NCBI RefSeq assembly: GCF_025145645.1
Contig: NZ_CP102252.1
Span: 310,001 to 374,000 of the forward strand
Length of the DNA: 64,000 bases
Direction of reading: 5' to 3'
From: Alistipes senegalensis JC50
GTDB lineage: Bacteria; Bacteroidota; Bacteroidia; Bacteroidales; Rikenellaceae
Position numbers and translations under genes: made by a program. Positions 35,347-42,315 of the stretch are shown in pieces. Position 1 is the first letter of the stretch. Each line of letters begins with the position of its first letter. Under the pieces are notes generated by a model, which worked only from the letters and a program-made list of their open reading frames with translations, made no database searches and was not told the DNA's origin.

Positions 35347-37731
35347 ATGAAGAAAACAATGCTGTTGATCTGCGCCGCACTGCTGGCCGGAGCTGTCTGT
35401 ACGACCGCTCCGGCACAGGAGGTGCCCGACCTGAAAGGAGGCCCGATGGGCGTGGAACGAATAGCCAAGCTGGCCAACTACTCGGTTTACAGCTCCGTGC
35501 CAGCCGACTCCCCGACCGACACCTGTTGGATGCAGGTCGATTTAGGACGTTCTTACCCCATAGATCAGGTAAAACTCTATCCGGTTATCTGGGACTGGTG
35601 GCTCGCCGTATGGCGTCCCCGGTTTCCGGTGCGCTTCAAACTCGAAGCCGCCGACAACGAAGCCTTCGACAACCCCCGCCTGATCTCCGATCAAACAGCA
35701 AAGGATTATGAAGTCACGATCGTGGACAAGGTGGATTCCTACGCCCCGTCCGAACCGGTTTCGGGCCGTTATGTGCGGCTGACGGTCACCAAACTGCCCG
35801 AATTCCAGAAAAAATACTCGTTCGACCTATGGCGTTTCGAGGTAATATCGGGCGGTAAGGACATCGCCGAAGGACGCACGCTCAGCGATTCCGGCCGGGG
35901 GTATCTGGGTAAACATCAATTATTGCGGGCTCCCCGTCCGATGGGCGAACTCGCCGTATTGGATTGCCCGGAGAATGTCACTTCACCCGATTCGTGGCGT
36001 CCCGTCAAAGCGGAACTCCGCGTCCCGCACAAAGGGGTCAGGGTCGGCGGACTGTTCGGCAAGGTCATGGACCGCAACGCCCACTACCTCCTCACCTCGT
36101 TCACCGTCAACGACATGCTGCGCGACTTCCGCATCCGCGCCGGCAAACCCGTCTCCGAAAAGAAGGACCGCGACATCGACATCGAATGGCTCAAATACCT
36201 GCCGGGGTCCGTCGCAGGGCGATTCCTGATGGGTACGGGCAACCAGCTCCGCTGGAAAGACGATCCCGAACTGCGAAAACGGATGAACCAAATCGTAGAC
36301 GGCATCGAAGAATGCGCCGAACCGAACGGTTACTTGGTCGGGTATCCCGAAAACGAGATTCTGGTCTTCGAATACGGCGGCTATTGCCGTTCGTGGGTAT
36401 CACAAGGCCTGCTCGAAGCCGCCATCGCCGGAAACACCAAAGCCTACCCCATGCTGCGGAAATTTTACGACTGGTTCAACACCTGTCCCTACCTGCCCGA
36501 ACTGGTGCGCCGCGGTGCGTTCGGCCGCCAGGGCATCATCCCCAGCACCCGGCTCTACCACACTCCGGTAGGCAAACCTCTCGACATTCAGGTCGCCCAG
36601 CGTTACTACCAGGAGAATTTCTGGATGGACCAGCTGGCCGACAGAGACGTGGATGCCATCTGGAAAATCCCCTACGACCGTCCCCATTGCTACCTGATCG
36701 TCACCCTGAACGCCTATATGGATATGTATATGGCTACCGGTGAGGAACGCTACCTGGAAGCCGTATTGGGCGGCTGGGACATCTATCACGATTATTTCCA
36801 GCACACGGGCGGCAGCATCAGCATCTGCGAAAAACTCGAATACCCGCCCAAATCCTACCTGTTGCGGCTGGGAACGGGGGAACTCTGCGGCAACTCGTTC
36901 TGGTCGTTCCTCAACCAGCAGCTTCATGCCGTTTTCCCCGACGAAGAGAAATATGCGAACGAAATCGAAAAATCAATCTACAACGTCGGAATCGCCAACC
37001 AGACCCAGGACGGCAGCATCATCTACCACGCCATGCTCGTCGGCCACAAAAACCGGGGCGAAAACCACAATACCTGTTGCGAAGGCCAGGGTACGCGATG
37101 GTTCGGAGCTCTGCCCGAATTCATCTATTCGATAGCCGACGACGGCATCTACGTCAATCTTTTCAACGAATCCACGATCGAATGGACACAGTCGGACGGC
37201 AATGAAATGTCTGTTCGTATGCAGACCGCGTTTCCCGAGAATCCCGAAGTAAAACTTACCGTATCGCCCGGAAACGGCAAAGCATACAGCAACATACGTC
37301 TCCGCGTTCCGCAATGGGCCGATGCGCCTATGGAGGTGACCGTCAACGGGAAGCGGGTCGGAACCGGCCGACCGGGCAGCTATCTCGCACTGAAACGGAC
37401 CTGGAAAAAGGGCGATGTAATCGCATTCACGCTGCCCATAGGCTTCCGCCTGACCAAATACAACGGCACGGCCGAAGGCTTCAAAGGCACTGAAGCCTAT
37501 GCATTGGAGTACGGCCCGCTGCTGATGGCGGCCATGAGTCCGTCCGAAGAGAAGGGATTCCTCGACATCCCGGTTGCCCCATCGGAATTGCCGTCGAGGC
37601 TGAAACCGGAAAACAATGACCCGCTGCGGTTCAAAGTAGAGTGTTCCGAAGCAGGCATCGAATATGTGCCCTATTACCGGATCGCCGATGAGAATTTCAC
37701 CTGCTATCCGTTCCTGAAAAAGGCGGAATAA
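35347..37731 (+). CDS. Discoidin-GH127-type beta-L-arabinofuranosidase
   Basis: 794 residues with a signal peptide (to 'TAPAQ'). Residues about 35-165 form an F5/8-type C (discoidin/CBM32-like) domain ('TCWMQVDLGRSYPIDQVKLY', 'VSGRYVRLTVTKLPEF'). The rest is a DUF1680/GH127-type barrel with the metal-site set conserved: Glu and Cys in 'GTGELCGNSFWSFL' and Cys-Cys in 'NHNTCCEGQGTRWFG', plus Glu in 'SISICEKLEYPPKSY'. It is more divergent than the 7249 gene and may belong to a neighbouring GH family (for example GH146). It starts 9 bases after the GH99-like gene and is the last gene of the arm. Confidence 0.82.
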   Translation: MKKTMLLICAALLAGAVCTTAPAQEVPDLKGGPMGVERIAKLANYSVYSSVPADSPTDTCWMQVDLGRSYPIDQVKLYPVIWDWWLAVWRPRFPVRFKLEAADNEAFDNPRLISDQTAKDYEVTIVDKVDSYAPSEPVSGRYVRLTVTKLPEFQKKYSFDLWRFEVISGGKDIAEGRTLSDSGRGYLGKHQLLRAPRPMGELAVLDCPENVTSPDSWRPVKAELRVPHKGVRVGGLFGKVMDRNAHYLLTSFTVNDMLRDFRIRAGKPVSEKKDRDIDIEWLKYLPGSVAGRFLMGTGNQLRWKDDPELRKRMNQIVDGIEECAEPNGYLVGYPENEILVFEYGGYCRSWVSQGLLEAAIAGNTKAYPMLRKFYDWFNTCPYLPELVRRGAFGRQGIIPSTRLYHTPVGKPLDIQVAQRYYQENFWMDQLADRDVDAIWKIPYDRPHCYLIVTLNAYMDMYMATGEERYLEAVLGGWDIYHDYFQHTGGSISICEKLEYPPKSYLLRLGTGELCGNSFWSFLNQQLHAVFPDEEKYANEIEKSIYNVGIANQTQDGSIIYHAMLVGHKNRGENHNTCCEGQGTRWFGALPEFIYSIADDGIYVNLFNESTIEWTQSDGNEMSVRMQTAFPENPEVKLTVSPGNGKAYSNIRLRVPQWADAPMEVTVNGKRVGTGRPGSYLALKRTWKKGDVIAFTLPIGFRLTKYNGTAEGFKGTEAYALEYGPLLMAAMSPSEEKGFLDIPVAPSELPSRLKPENNDPLRFKVECSEAGIEYVPYYRIADENFTCYPFLKKAE

Positions 37732-37759
37732 AAGGAGTGGCAGCGAACTGTCCTCTATG

Positions 37760-37804
37760 ACGACACGCTTTCCGGCGCATTAATTGCGTCGAAAAGCGTG
37801 TCGT
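37760..37804 (+). terminator. Long hairpin at the end of the polysaccharide locus
   Basis: ACGACACGCTTT (37760-37771) pairs with AAAGCGTGTCGT (37793-37804), and the inner CGCA/TGCG adds to the stem. No T-run follows, so it could be a transcript-stabilising structure or a weak bidirectional terminator between convergent genes. Confidence 0.5.
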
Positions 37805-37910
37805 CCAATATTTACCCAATCAACCTGTCGTGTTTTGGAAGGATGCCAATCGGAGCCGCAGCCGGGAACAACGGCAACGTCCGTATTCCGATCCGGAGGG
37901 GAGGGAGATG

Positions 37911-39080
37911 CTACTCCACCGCCCGGAACGGAGTCGCGGCATCGCCCGTCCATTCGTACAGACGGACGGTGCTGCTCTGCTGGCGGGTCTCTTTCGAACG
38001 GGCGTTCTCCGAAATGTAGAAATAACCGCCGCCCAACGGGCACAATCCCGTCGCACCCCATTTGAAATTCCATCCGCCGATGCCGTCGTCCGGGTTTACG
38101 GCCTCCACCAGCGAGAGCACCTCGCCCTCGGTCGGGGTGTCGAAACCCTGCAAGGATTCCCGACGAGCGGGCTTGCTGCCGTCGATCACGAAGAGCGACC
38201 AGTTCGGATAGTGCGGTTTCTTGCCTTTGTAGACCGCCGCATAGAGGTTGCCCGAAGCCGGATCGTAAGCCAGATTCTGAATGCCGTAGGAGGTGTTGCC
38301 CGTGCGGACGAAATATTTGCGGTCGGGGGCCGCAGGGCCGCTCTTGTGCAGGTTCGACTGCGAGAGAGGCTGTTCATAGCGTTTCCACTCCTTCGTATCG
38401 TAGGCCAGCAGCACCTGATAGTCGTTGTCCGTGCGCAGCGTGTCGCCGTAGATGCCGTAGGCCACATAGAGCCAATCGCCCTCCTCCCCGCTGCCGAAGC
38501 GGGGCGCAAAGGTCACGCCGTCGATGCCCGAACATCCGAAACGGTGGGCCACCGTCCGCCCGCCATTCACGGTCTCCGCGAAATAATCGTCAACGGCCTC
38601 CTTGACATAAACGGCCGTCATCACGCGGTCCCGCTCCGCATCCATATCGGGACGCACGATGCGGTCCACGTCGAATACGGCAATGTAAAATCCCGTCTGG
38701 TCCGCGCCCTCCGACTCCCCGTCGAGGGTCTTGCGGATGCCCTTGCCGATGGCGTCGTCCTTGTATTCGAGCGAGCCGTAGACACGCCCGTCGGCGGGAT
38801 TCATCGTCAGGCAGCCCAAATGCCCGGTCAAGCCATCGACGCTGCCGATCAGGTTCCCCGCGAGGTCCATTTTCAACAGTTTGGTCGTAAAGGAGAAGTA
38901 GATGTAACCGCGTTCGAGATCGACGGCGATGCCCTGCACGTGGAACGGGCCCTGTTCGCCCGACAGGATCGTGCGGGGCAGTTTGCCTAAATCGGGAGCA
39001 TCCGCACGGTTACGGCCCGAGGGGCAGGCCGTCAGCAACAGCGGAACAATCAGAAAAGAGAGCAGACGTTTGAGATTCAT
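37911..39080 (-). CDS. Beta-propeller-like lipoprotein of unknown function
   Basis: 389 residues with a lipobox ('VPLLLTAC', Cys 19). The sequence has repeated short strand motifs typical of a beta-propeller ('VQGIAVDLERGYIYFSFT', 'LGCLTMNPADGRVYGSLEY', 'VTFAPRFGSGEEGDWLYVAY', 'IQNLAYDPASGNLYAAVY', 'GATGLCPLGGGYFYISEN'). I do not recognise a catalytic motif. It is not part of an operon: it converges on the polysaccharide locus and diverges from the repeat region before thrC. Its own promoter sits inside a 14-base inverted repeat, suggesting individual regulation. Confidence 0.7.
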   Translation of the reverse strand: MNLKRLLSFLIVPLLLTACPSGRNRADAPDLGKLPRTILSGEQGPFHVQGIAVDLERGYIYFSFTTKLLKMDLAGNLIGSVDGLTGHLGCLTMNPADGRVYGSLEYKDDAIGKGIRKTLDGESEGADQTGFYIAVFDVDRIVRPDMDAERDRVMTAVYVKEAVDDYFAETVNGGRTVAHRFGCSGIDGVTFAPRFGSGEEGDWLYVAYGIYGDTLRTDNDYQVLLAYDTKEWKRYEQPLSQSNLHKSGPAAPDRKYFVRTGNTSYGIQNLAYDPASGNLYAAVYKGKKPHYPNWSLFVIDGSKPARRESLQGFDTPTEGEVLSLVEAVNPDDGIGGWNFKWGATGLCPLGGGYFYISENARSKETRQQSSTVRLYEWTGDAATPFRAVE

Positions 39081-39086
39081 CGGTAG

Positions 39087-39138
39087 TTTATTTTGCTTTT
39101 ACGCAACAAATATAAACAAAAGCAAAATAAAAACACAA
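39087..39138 (-). promoter_or_regulatory. Promoter within a 14-bp inverted repeat
   Basis: Reading the minus strand: -33 TTG (39136-39138), a 21-base spacer and TATATTTG (39107-39114), ending about 27 bases before the ATG at 39080. TTTATTTTGCTTTT (39087-39100) and its exact complement (39118-39131) flank the -7 element, so a bound dimer would cover the promoter. This looks like a repressor operator. Confidence 0.6.
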
Positions 39139-39261
39139 TGAAAAGAAACAAATATTAAGCCCACCATTTGTTTTCAGCCCGCTGCCCGCTAAAAAGCGGG
39201 TTATAGGGTCGGTGGCAGAAGTTCCCGTGTCGAAACCTGTTCTGCACTTTGACCTTTTCTC

Positions 39262-39281
39262 AAACCCGGCTCTTAGCCGGG
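39262..39281 (-). terminator. Terminator of thrC / repeated CCCGGCT hairpin
   Basis: The stem CCCGGCT (39265-39271) and AGCCGGG (39275-39281) encloses a three-base loop, followed on the minus strand by TTT, directly after the thrC stop. A near copy of this hairpin and its flank occurs at 46542. A second hairpin (CCCGCT/AGCGGG, 39185-39200) lies beyond it; nothing else is seen in 39140-39260. Confidence 0.6.
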
Positions 39282-39286
39282 CGGAT

Positions 39287-40579
39287 TCAGACCTTTTCGA
39301 CGTACGCTTCGAGGGCCGCGAGATCGACGGCAAGGGGTTCCGAACGCTGCGGCCTGCGTGTCAGCTCCTCGAGCCGTTCGGGAAGCGGCACCCGGGCCCC
39401 GGTCACCGAGGCGATGACCTCCCCGAACTTGGCGGGATGGGCCGTCGAAAGGTAAAATCCCGGTTTGCCGACGGCCATCGAAGCCGCATATCCGACGGCG
39501 CTGTGGGGATCGGAGAAATAGCCGTGACGCTCGTACAGCTCGTCGATCGTGCGGCGGATGCAGGCGTCGTCGCAGCGGAATCCCTCCAGCTCGCCGCGCA
39601 GGGCCTCGGGATCGCCTCCGCAAAGCCACAGCATGCGTTCGAAATTGCTCGGGGCGCCGACATCCATCGCATTGGCCGGAGTCCGCACCGACGGCCGCGG
39701 ACGGTAGACGCCCGTGCGGAGGAATTCGGGCACCACGTCGTTGATGTTCGAGGCCGCCACGAAGCCCCCGACGGGCAGTCCCATGCGCTGCGCCAGCATC
39801 CCCGCGGCCAGATTGCCGTAGTTGCCGCTCGGCACGACGATGACCGGACGGTCGCCGCCCGCAGCCTGCCGCCACCGGCAATAGCCGTAGAAGTAATAAA
39901 ATGCCTGGGGAATCCACCGCAGGAGGTTGATCGAATTGGCCGAGGTCACGCGCCGCCGCTTGCGGAACTCCGCATCGGCGAAGAGCTCCTTCACCAGCCG
40001 CTGACAGTCGTCGAACGTCCCGGCGACCCGCAGCGGATGGATGTTACCCCCGAGGGCGGTCATCTGACACTCTTGCAGGCGGCTGATCTTCCCCTCGGGA
40101 TAGAGCACCACGACATCGACGCCCGGCACGCCGTAGAACCCGTGTGCCACGGCGCTGCCCGTGTCGCCCGAAGTGGCCGTGAGGATCACCAGCCGCTCGC
40201 CGGCGGCCCCCAGCAGGCCGATCGCACGCCCCATGAACCCGGCGCCGAAATCCTTGAAGGCGCAGGTCGGACCGTGGAACAACTCCAGCGTGTAGCGTCC
40301 GCACCCCACCGCCCGCAGGGGCACGGGGAAATCGTACAGCGACTCCAGCTCCCGCCGCAGGAGCTGCGGGTCGAAATCGTCGCCGAAGAACAACCCGGCC
40401 AGATAGCCCGCCATCGCGGCGTAGGACTCCCCGGCCAGCCGTTCGACCTCGGCCATGTCGGCTTGCGGAATGCGTTCGGGGACGAACAACCCGCCGTCGG
40501 GAGCCAGCCCCATCATCGCGGCCTCGCGGAGCGAACAGCCGCAGGCCCGTTTCGTATCTCTCGTACTGTAAAATTTCAT
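39287..40579 (-). CDS. thrC: Threonine synthase
   Basis: 430 residues, typical of the shorter class of bacterial ThrC. It converts O-phosphohomoserine to L-threonine in the cytoplasm using PLP. Seen: N-terminal 'MKFYSTRDTKRACGCSLREA', the PLP-lysine segment 'FHGPTCAFKDFGAGFMGRA', 'TATSGDTGSAVAHGF', 'ILYPEGKISRLQECQM'-type sequence and 'VIVVPSGNYGNLAAGMLAQR'. It follows thrB by 12 bases on the same strand, so the two are cotranscribed from the thr leader promoter. thrA (aspartokinase/homoserine dehydrogenase) is not in the window. Confidence 0.97.
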   Translation of the reverse strand: MKFYSTRDTKRACGCSLREAAMMGLAPDGGLFVPERIPQADMAEVERLAGESYAAMAGYLAGLFFGDDFDPQLLRRELESLYDFPVPLRAVGCGRYTLELFHGPTCAFKDFGAGFMGRAIGLLGAAGERLVILTATSGDTGSAVAHGFYGVPGVDVVVLYPEGKISRLQECQMTALGGNIHPLRVAGTFDDCQRLVKELFADAEFRKRRRVTSANSINLLRWIPQAFYYFYGYCRWRQAAGGDRPVIVVPSGNYGNLAAGMLAQRMGLPVGGFVAASNINDVVPEFLRTGVYRPRPSVRTPANAMDVGAPSNFERMLWLCGGDPEALRGELEGFRCDDACIRRTIDELYERHGYFSDPHSAVGYAASMAVGKPGFYLSTAHPAKFGEVIASVTGARVPLPERLEELTRRPQRSEPLAVDLAALEAYVEKV

Positions 40580-40591
40580 CGTTCTATGGTT

Positions 40592-41521
40592 TTATTGCTC
40601 TACGACCCGCGCTCCGGCGTTCGACACGCGGCCCGCATAAGTGTGACAGCCGATCTGCCGCGACTGGAAATGACGCTCCATCTGCGCCGCGATGCGCTGC
40701 GCCACCCCGTAATCGGAGGCCAGCGCAAAGACCGACGGACCCGATCCGGCGATATTCATCGCCAGCGCGCCTTCGGCCAGCACCAGTTCTTTCAGCTCGT
40801 CGTATCCGGGAATGAATCCCTTGCGATAGGGCTCCACGACGGCGTCGTGCATCGAACGGCCGATCAGCGCCACGTCGCGCAGCGCAAATCCGGCCACCAG
40901 CCCCCCGACGTTGCCCCACTGCTCGACGGCCTTCGACAAGGGGATCTCGCGCGGCAGGACCTCGCGGGCATCCTTCGTGCTGACGACGATGGCAGGATGC
41001 GCCACAGCATAGAAGAAGTTGTCGGGCACGGGCAGCCGCACGATGTCGAACGGCTCGTAACCGCGGATCAGCACCACGCCGCCCAGCACCGCAGGCCCCA
41101 CGTTGTCGGCATGGGGCGTGCCGCCGATCAGCGCCTCGCCCATCATGGCGAACTCCACGAGCTCCTTGCCCGAGAAGGGGCGGTCGAGCAGTTCGTTGAG
41201 CCCGTAGACGGCGGCGGCCGACGAGGCCGCGCTCGACCCGATGCCGCTGCCGGGAGCGATCTTTTCGAGCATCGTGACCTCGATCCGCACCGGACGGCCG
41301 TATGCCGCGAGCATGGCCCGCAGGGCGGGCGTAATGACGTTTTCTTCGATATTTTCGGGAAGATTCATCCCGCTCAGGTTGCGGATCTCCAATCCTTCGG
41401 CGCCCTCCTCGGCGCCGATCTCCAGCAAATCGCCGACGCCGTCGAGCGTCAGCCCCATCACGTCGAACCCGCAGCCCAGATTCGCCACCGTTCCGGGGGC
41501 GAAAACTCGGATATGTTTCAT
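40592..41521 (-). CDS. thrB: Homoserine kinase
   Basis: 309 residues, normal for GHMP-family ThrB. It phosphorylates L-homoserine for ThrC. Diagnostic features: N-terminal 'VFAPGTVANLGCGFDVMGL', the ATP-binding GHMP motif 'IAPGSGIGSSAASSAAAVYG' and C-terminal 'MNIAGSGPSVFALASD'. It is the first structural gene after a threonine-rich leader peptide; the 102-base spacer between them has two hairpins. Expression is therefore likely controlled by threonine supply. Confidence 0.97.
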   Translation of the reverse strand: MKHIRVFAPGTVANLGCGFDVMGLTLDGVGDLLEIGAEEGAEGLEIRNLSGMNLPENIEENVITPALRAMLAAYGRPVRIEVTMLEKIAPGSGIGSSAASSAAAVYGLNELLDRPFSGKELVEFAMMGEALIGGTPHADNVGPAVLGGVVLIRGYEPFDIVRLPVPDNFFYAVAHPAIVVSTKDAREVLPREIPLSKAVEQWGNVGGLVAGFALRDVALIGRSMHDAVVEPYRKGFIPGYDELKELVLAEGALAMNIAGSGPSVFALASDYGVAQRIAAQMERHFQSRQIGCHTYAGRVSNAGARVVEQ

Positions 41522-41572
41522 AATTGAAATTTTCTATTGAATTTGACTACCTTGAACCGATCTGGTTTCCGC

Positions 41573-41609
41573 TCCGGCAGCCTTGGCCGGAAGTGCATAC
41601 CGGGTATGC
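41573..41609 (-). promoter_or_regulatory. Hairpins between thr leader peptide and thrB
   Basis: Transcribed on the minus strand. One hairpin pairs GCATAC with GTATGC (41595-41609, loop of three); the next pairs TCCGGC with GCCGGA (41573-41591, loop of seven). The outer bases TTCCG and CGGAA offer an alternative pairing. No U-run follows, so the switch may not be a standard intrinsic terminator. Confidence 0.4.
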
Positions 41610-41623
41610 GGACGGAATATTGA

Positions 41624-41740
41624 CTATCGAACCCCCACAGGGGTCGTAGTCGTCGTGGCAGTCGTCGTGGTCGCGGCGGTCGTGAAGACATACGTACGAA
41701 CAACGGGATTGCCGATAAATCCGCAACCTCGTCCAGTCAT
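41624..41740 (-). CDS. Threonine-rich leader peptide upstream of thrB
   Basis: 38 residues from the ATG at 41740, ending with TAG at 41624-41626. The core reads FTTAATTTTATTTTT: 11 threonine codons within 14 (ACG, ACC and ACT mixed), then PVGVR. A longer start (ATG at 41764) is in frame, but the promoter's predicted start point would fall on it, so the shorter form is preferred. Such a run is what the E. coli thr leader peptide uses to measure charged tRNA-Thr: ribosomes stall at Thr codons when threonine is scarce and alter RNA folding before thrB. Unlike E. coli, no isoleucine run is mixed in. Confidence 0.8.
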   Translation of the reverse strand: MTGRGCGFIGNPVVRTYVFTTAATTTTATTTTTPVGVR

Positions 41741-41770
41741 CGTGATATGCCGTTCAATAACCATCGTCGG

Positions 41771-41802
41771 CAAATATAAAACAAATATTTCAGAAATCCA
41801 AA
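41771..41802 (-). promoter_or_regulatory. Promoter of the thr leader-thrB-thrC operon
   Basis: On the minus strand: TTTG (41799-41802), exactly 20 bases, then TATATTTG (41771-41778), a full match to the Bacteroidetes -33/-7 consensus. Transcription should start near 41765, leaving a 20-25 base leader before the 41740 ATG. Confidence 0.8.
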
Positions 41803-41825
41803 TCGAAGTAACAATTCGTAAGAGC

Positions 41826-41852
41826 GCCCCGGAAAATGCAGAGGGGCTTTTT
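41826..41852 (+). terminator. Orphan plus-strand terminator upstream of the ilv promoter
   Basis: GCCCC (41826-41830) pairs with GGGGC (41843-41847), followed by TTTTT (41848-41852). No plus-strand gene ends here. It may stop antisense transcription from the thr region entering the ilv operon, or end a small RNA. Nothing else is recognised between 41853 and 42085. Confidence 0.5.
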
Positions 41853-42085
41853 ATATATATAGGAGTAGTCCCGAAAGGCGCAAAAAGAGATTCCGGGCTC
41901 GAAAATGAAAGGTTCGGAGGAGCTCCGCGCGCCGTTTCCGGCAAAAAACGGTCCGAACAGGCATTCCAGGGCAAAAATCGGGGTGTCAAATCGTAAGCAA
42001 ACCGGGCCGTGAGCGGACAGATGCGAAGCCGATCGGGCAATCTGCTTCCGGACTGTCACAATATTAAATTTTTTTTAGGAAATTA

Positions 42086-42117
42086 TTTGGTTAAGTGATT
42101 CAATATCCATACTTTTG
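42086..42117 (+). promoter_or_regulatory. Promoter of the ilv leader-ilvDBN operon
   Basis: TTTG (42086-42089), a 20-base spacer and TACTTTTG (42110-42117), an exact Bacteroidetes promoter. The start point should be about 20 bases before the leader peptide ATG at 42144. Confidence 0.8.
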
Positions 42118-42143
42118 TTTCGAACGAATACGAAAAACAGACC

Positions 42144-42200
42144 ATGCTTCATTCGATCATTATCGTCATTACCCTGCACCTCGTCGTCCTTAGAAGATAG
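42144..42200 (+). CDS. Ile/Val/Leu-rich leader peptide of the ilv attenuator
   Basis: 18 residues: MLHSIIIVITLHLVVLRR, stop TAG at 42198-42200. Eleven of the 18 codons are Ile (4), Leu (4) or Val (3), the three products of the pathway encoded downstream. It begins about 27 bases after a perfect promoter and ends two bases before the antiterminator arm. Its design parallels the enterobacterial ilv leader peptides: ribosomes stall at these codons when branched-chain aminoacyl-tRNAs are scarce. Too short for gene callers. The call rests on composition, promoter and the terminator that follows. Confidence 0.85.
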   Translation: MLHSIIIVITLHLVVLRR

Positions 42201-42202
42201 CG

Positions 42203-42274
42203 GGAGAAAGGTGGCGTGCATGATCGACGAATATGATAAAGCCTTTCTCCTGCCGGGGAAAGGTCTTTTCGTTT
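42203..42274 (+). promoter_or_regulatory. ilv attenuator: antiterminator and intrinsic terminator
   Basis: GGAGAAAGG (42203-42211) is the exact complement of CCTTTCTCC (42242-42250), forming the antiterminator. The same CCTTTCTCC also pairs with GGGGAAAGG (42255-42263; one G-U pair, loop TGCC), followed by TCTTTTCGTTT (42264-42274), an intrinsic terminator. The two pairings exclude each other. A ribosome finishing at the leader stop (42200) would cover 42203-42211 and favour termination; one stalled in the Ile/Val/Leu run would leave it free and favour read-through to ilvD. Confidence 0.82.
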
Positions 42275-42315
42275 CCGGCACGGGCCGGAACACAGACTGA
42301 AACCGAAACCGAAAG

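Noticed and set aside
37784..38065. Small plus-strand genes after the last GH127 gene
   Set aside because: These short frames overlap the end of the minus-strand lipoprotein gene and a hairpin, with Arg/Ser/Pro-rich shadow composition.
41583..41996. Plus-strand 137-codon frame in the thr/ilv spacer
   Set aside because: It is antisense to the Thr leader (its poly-Val run mirrors the Thr codons) and has no promoter or start context.
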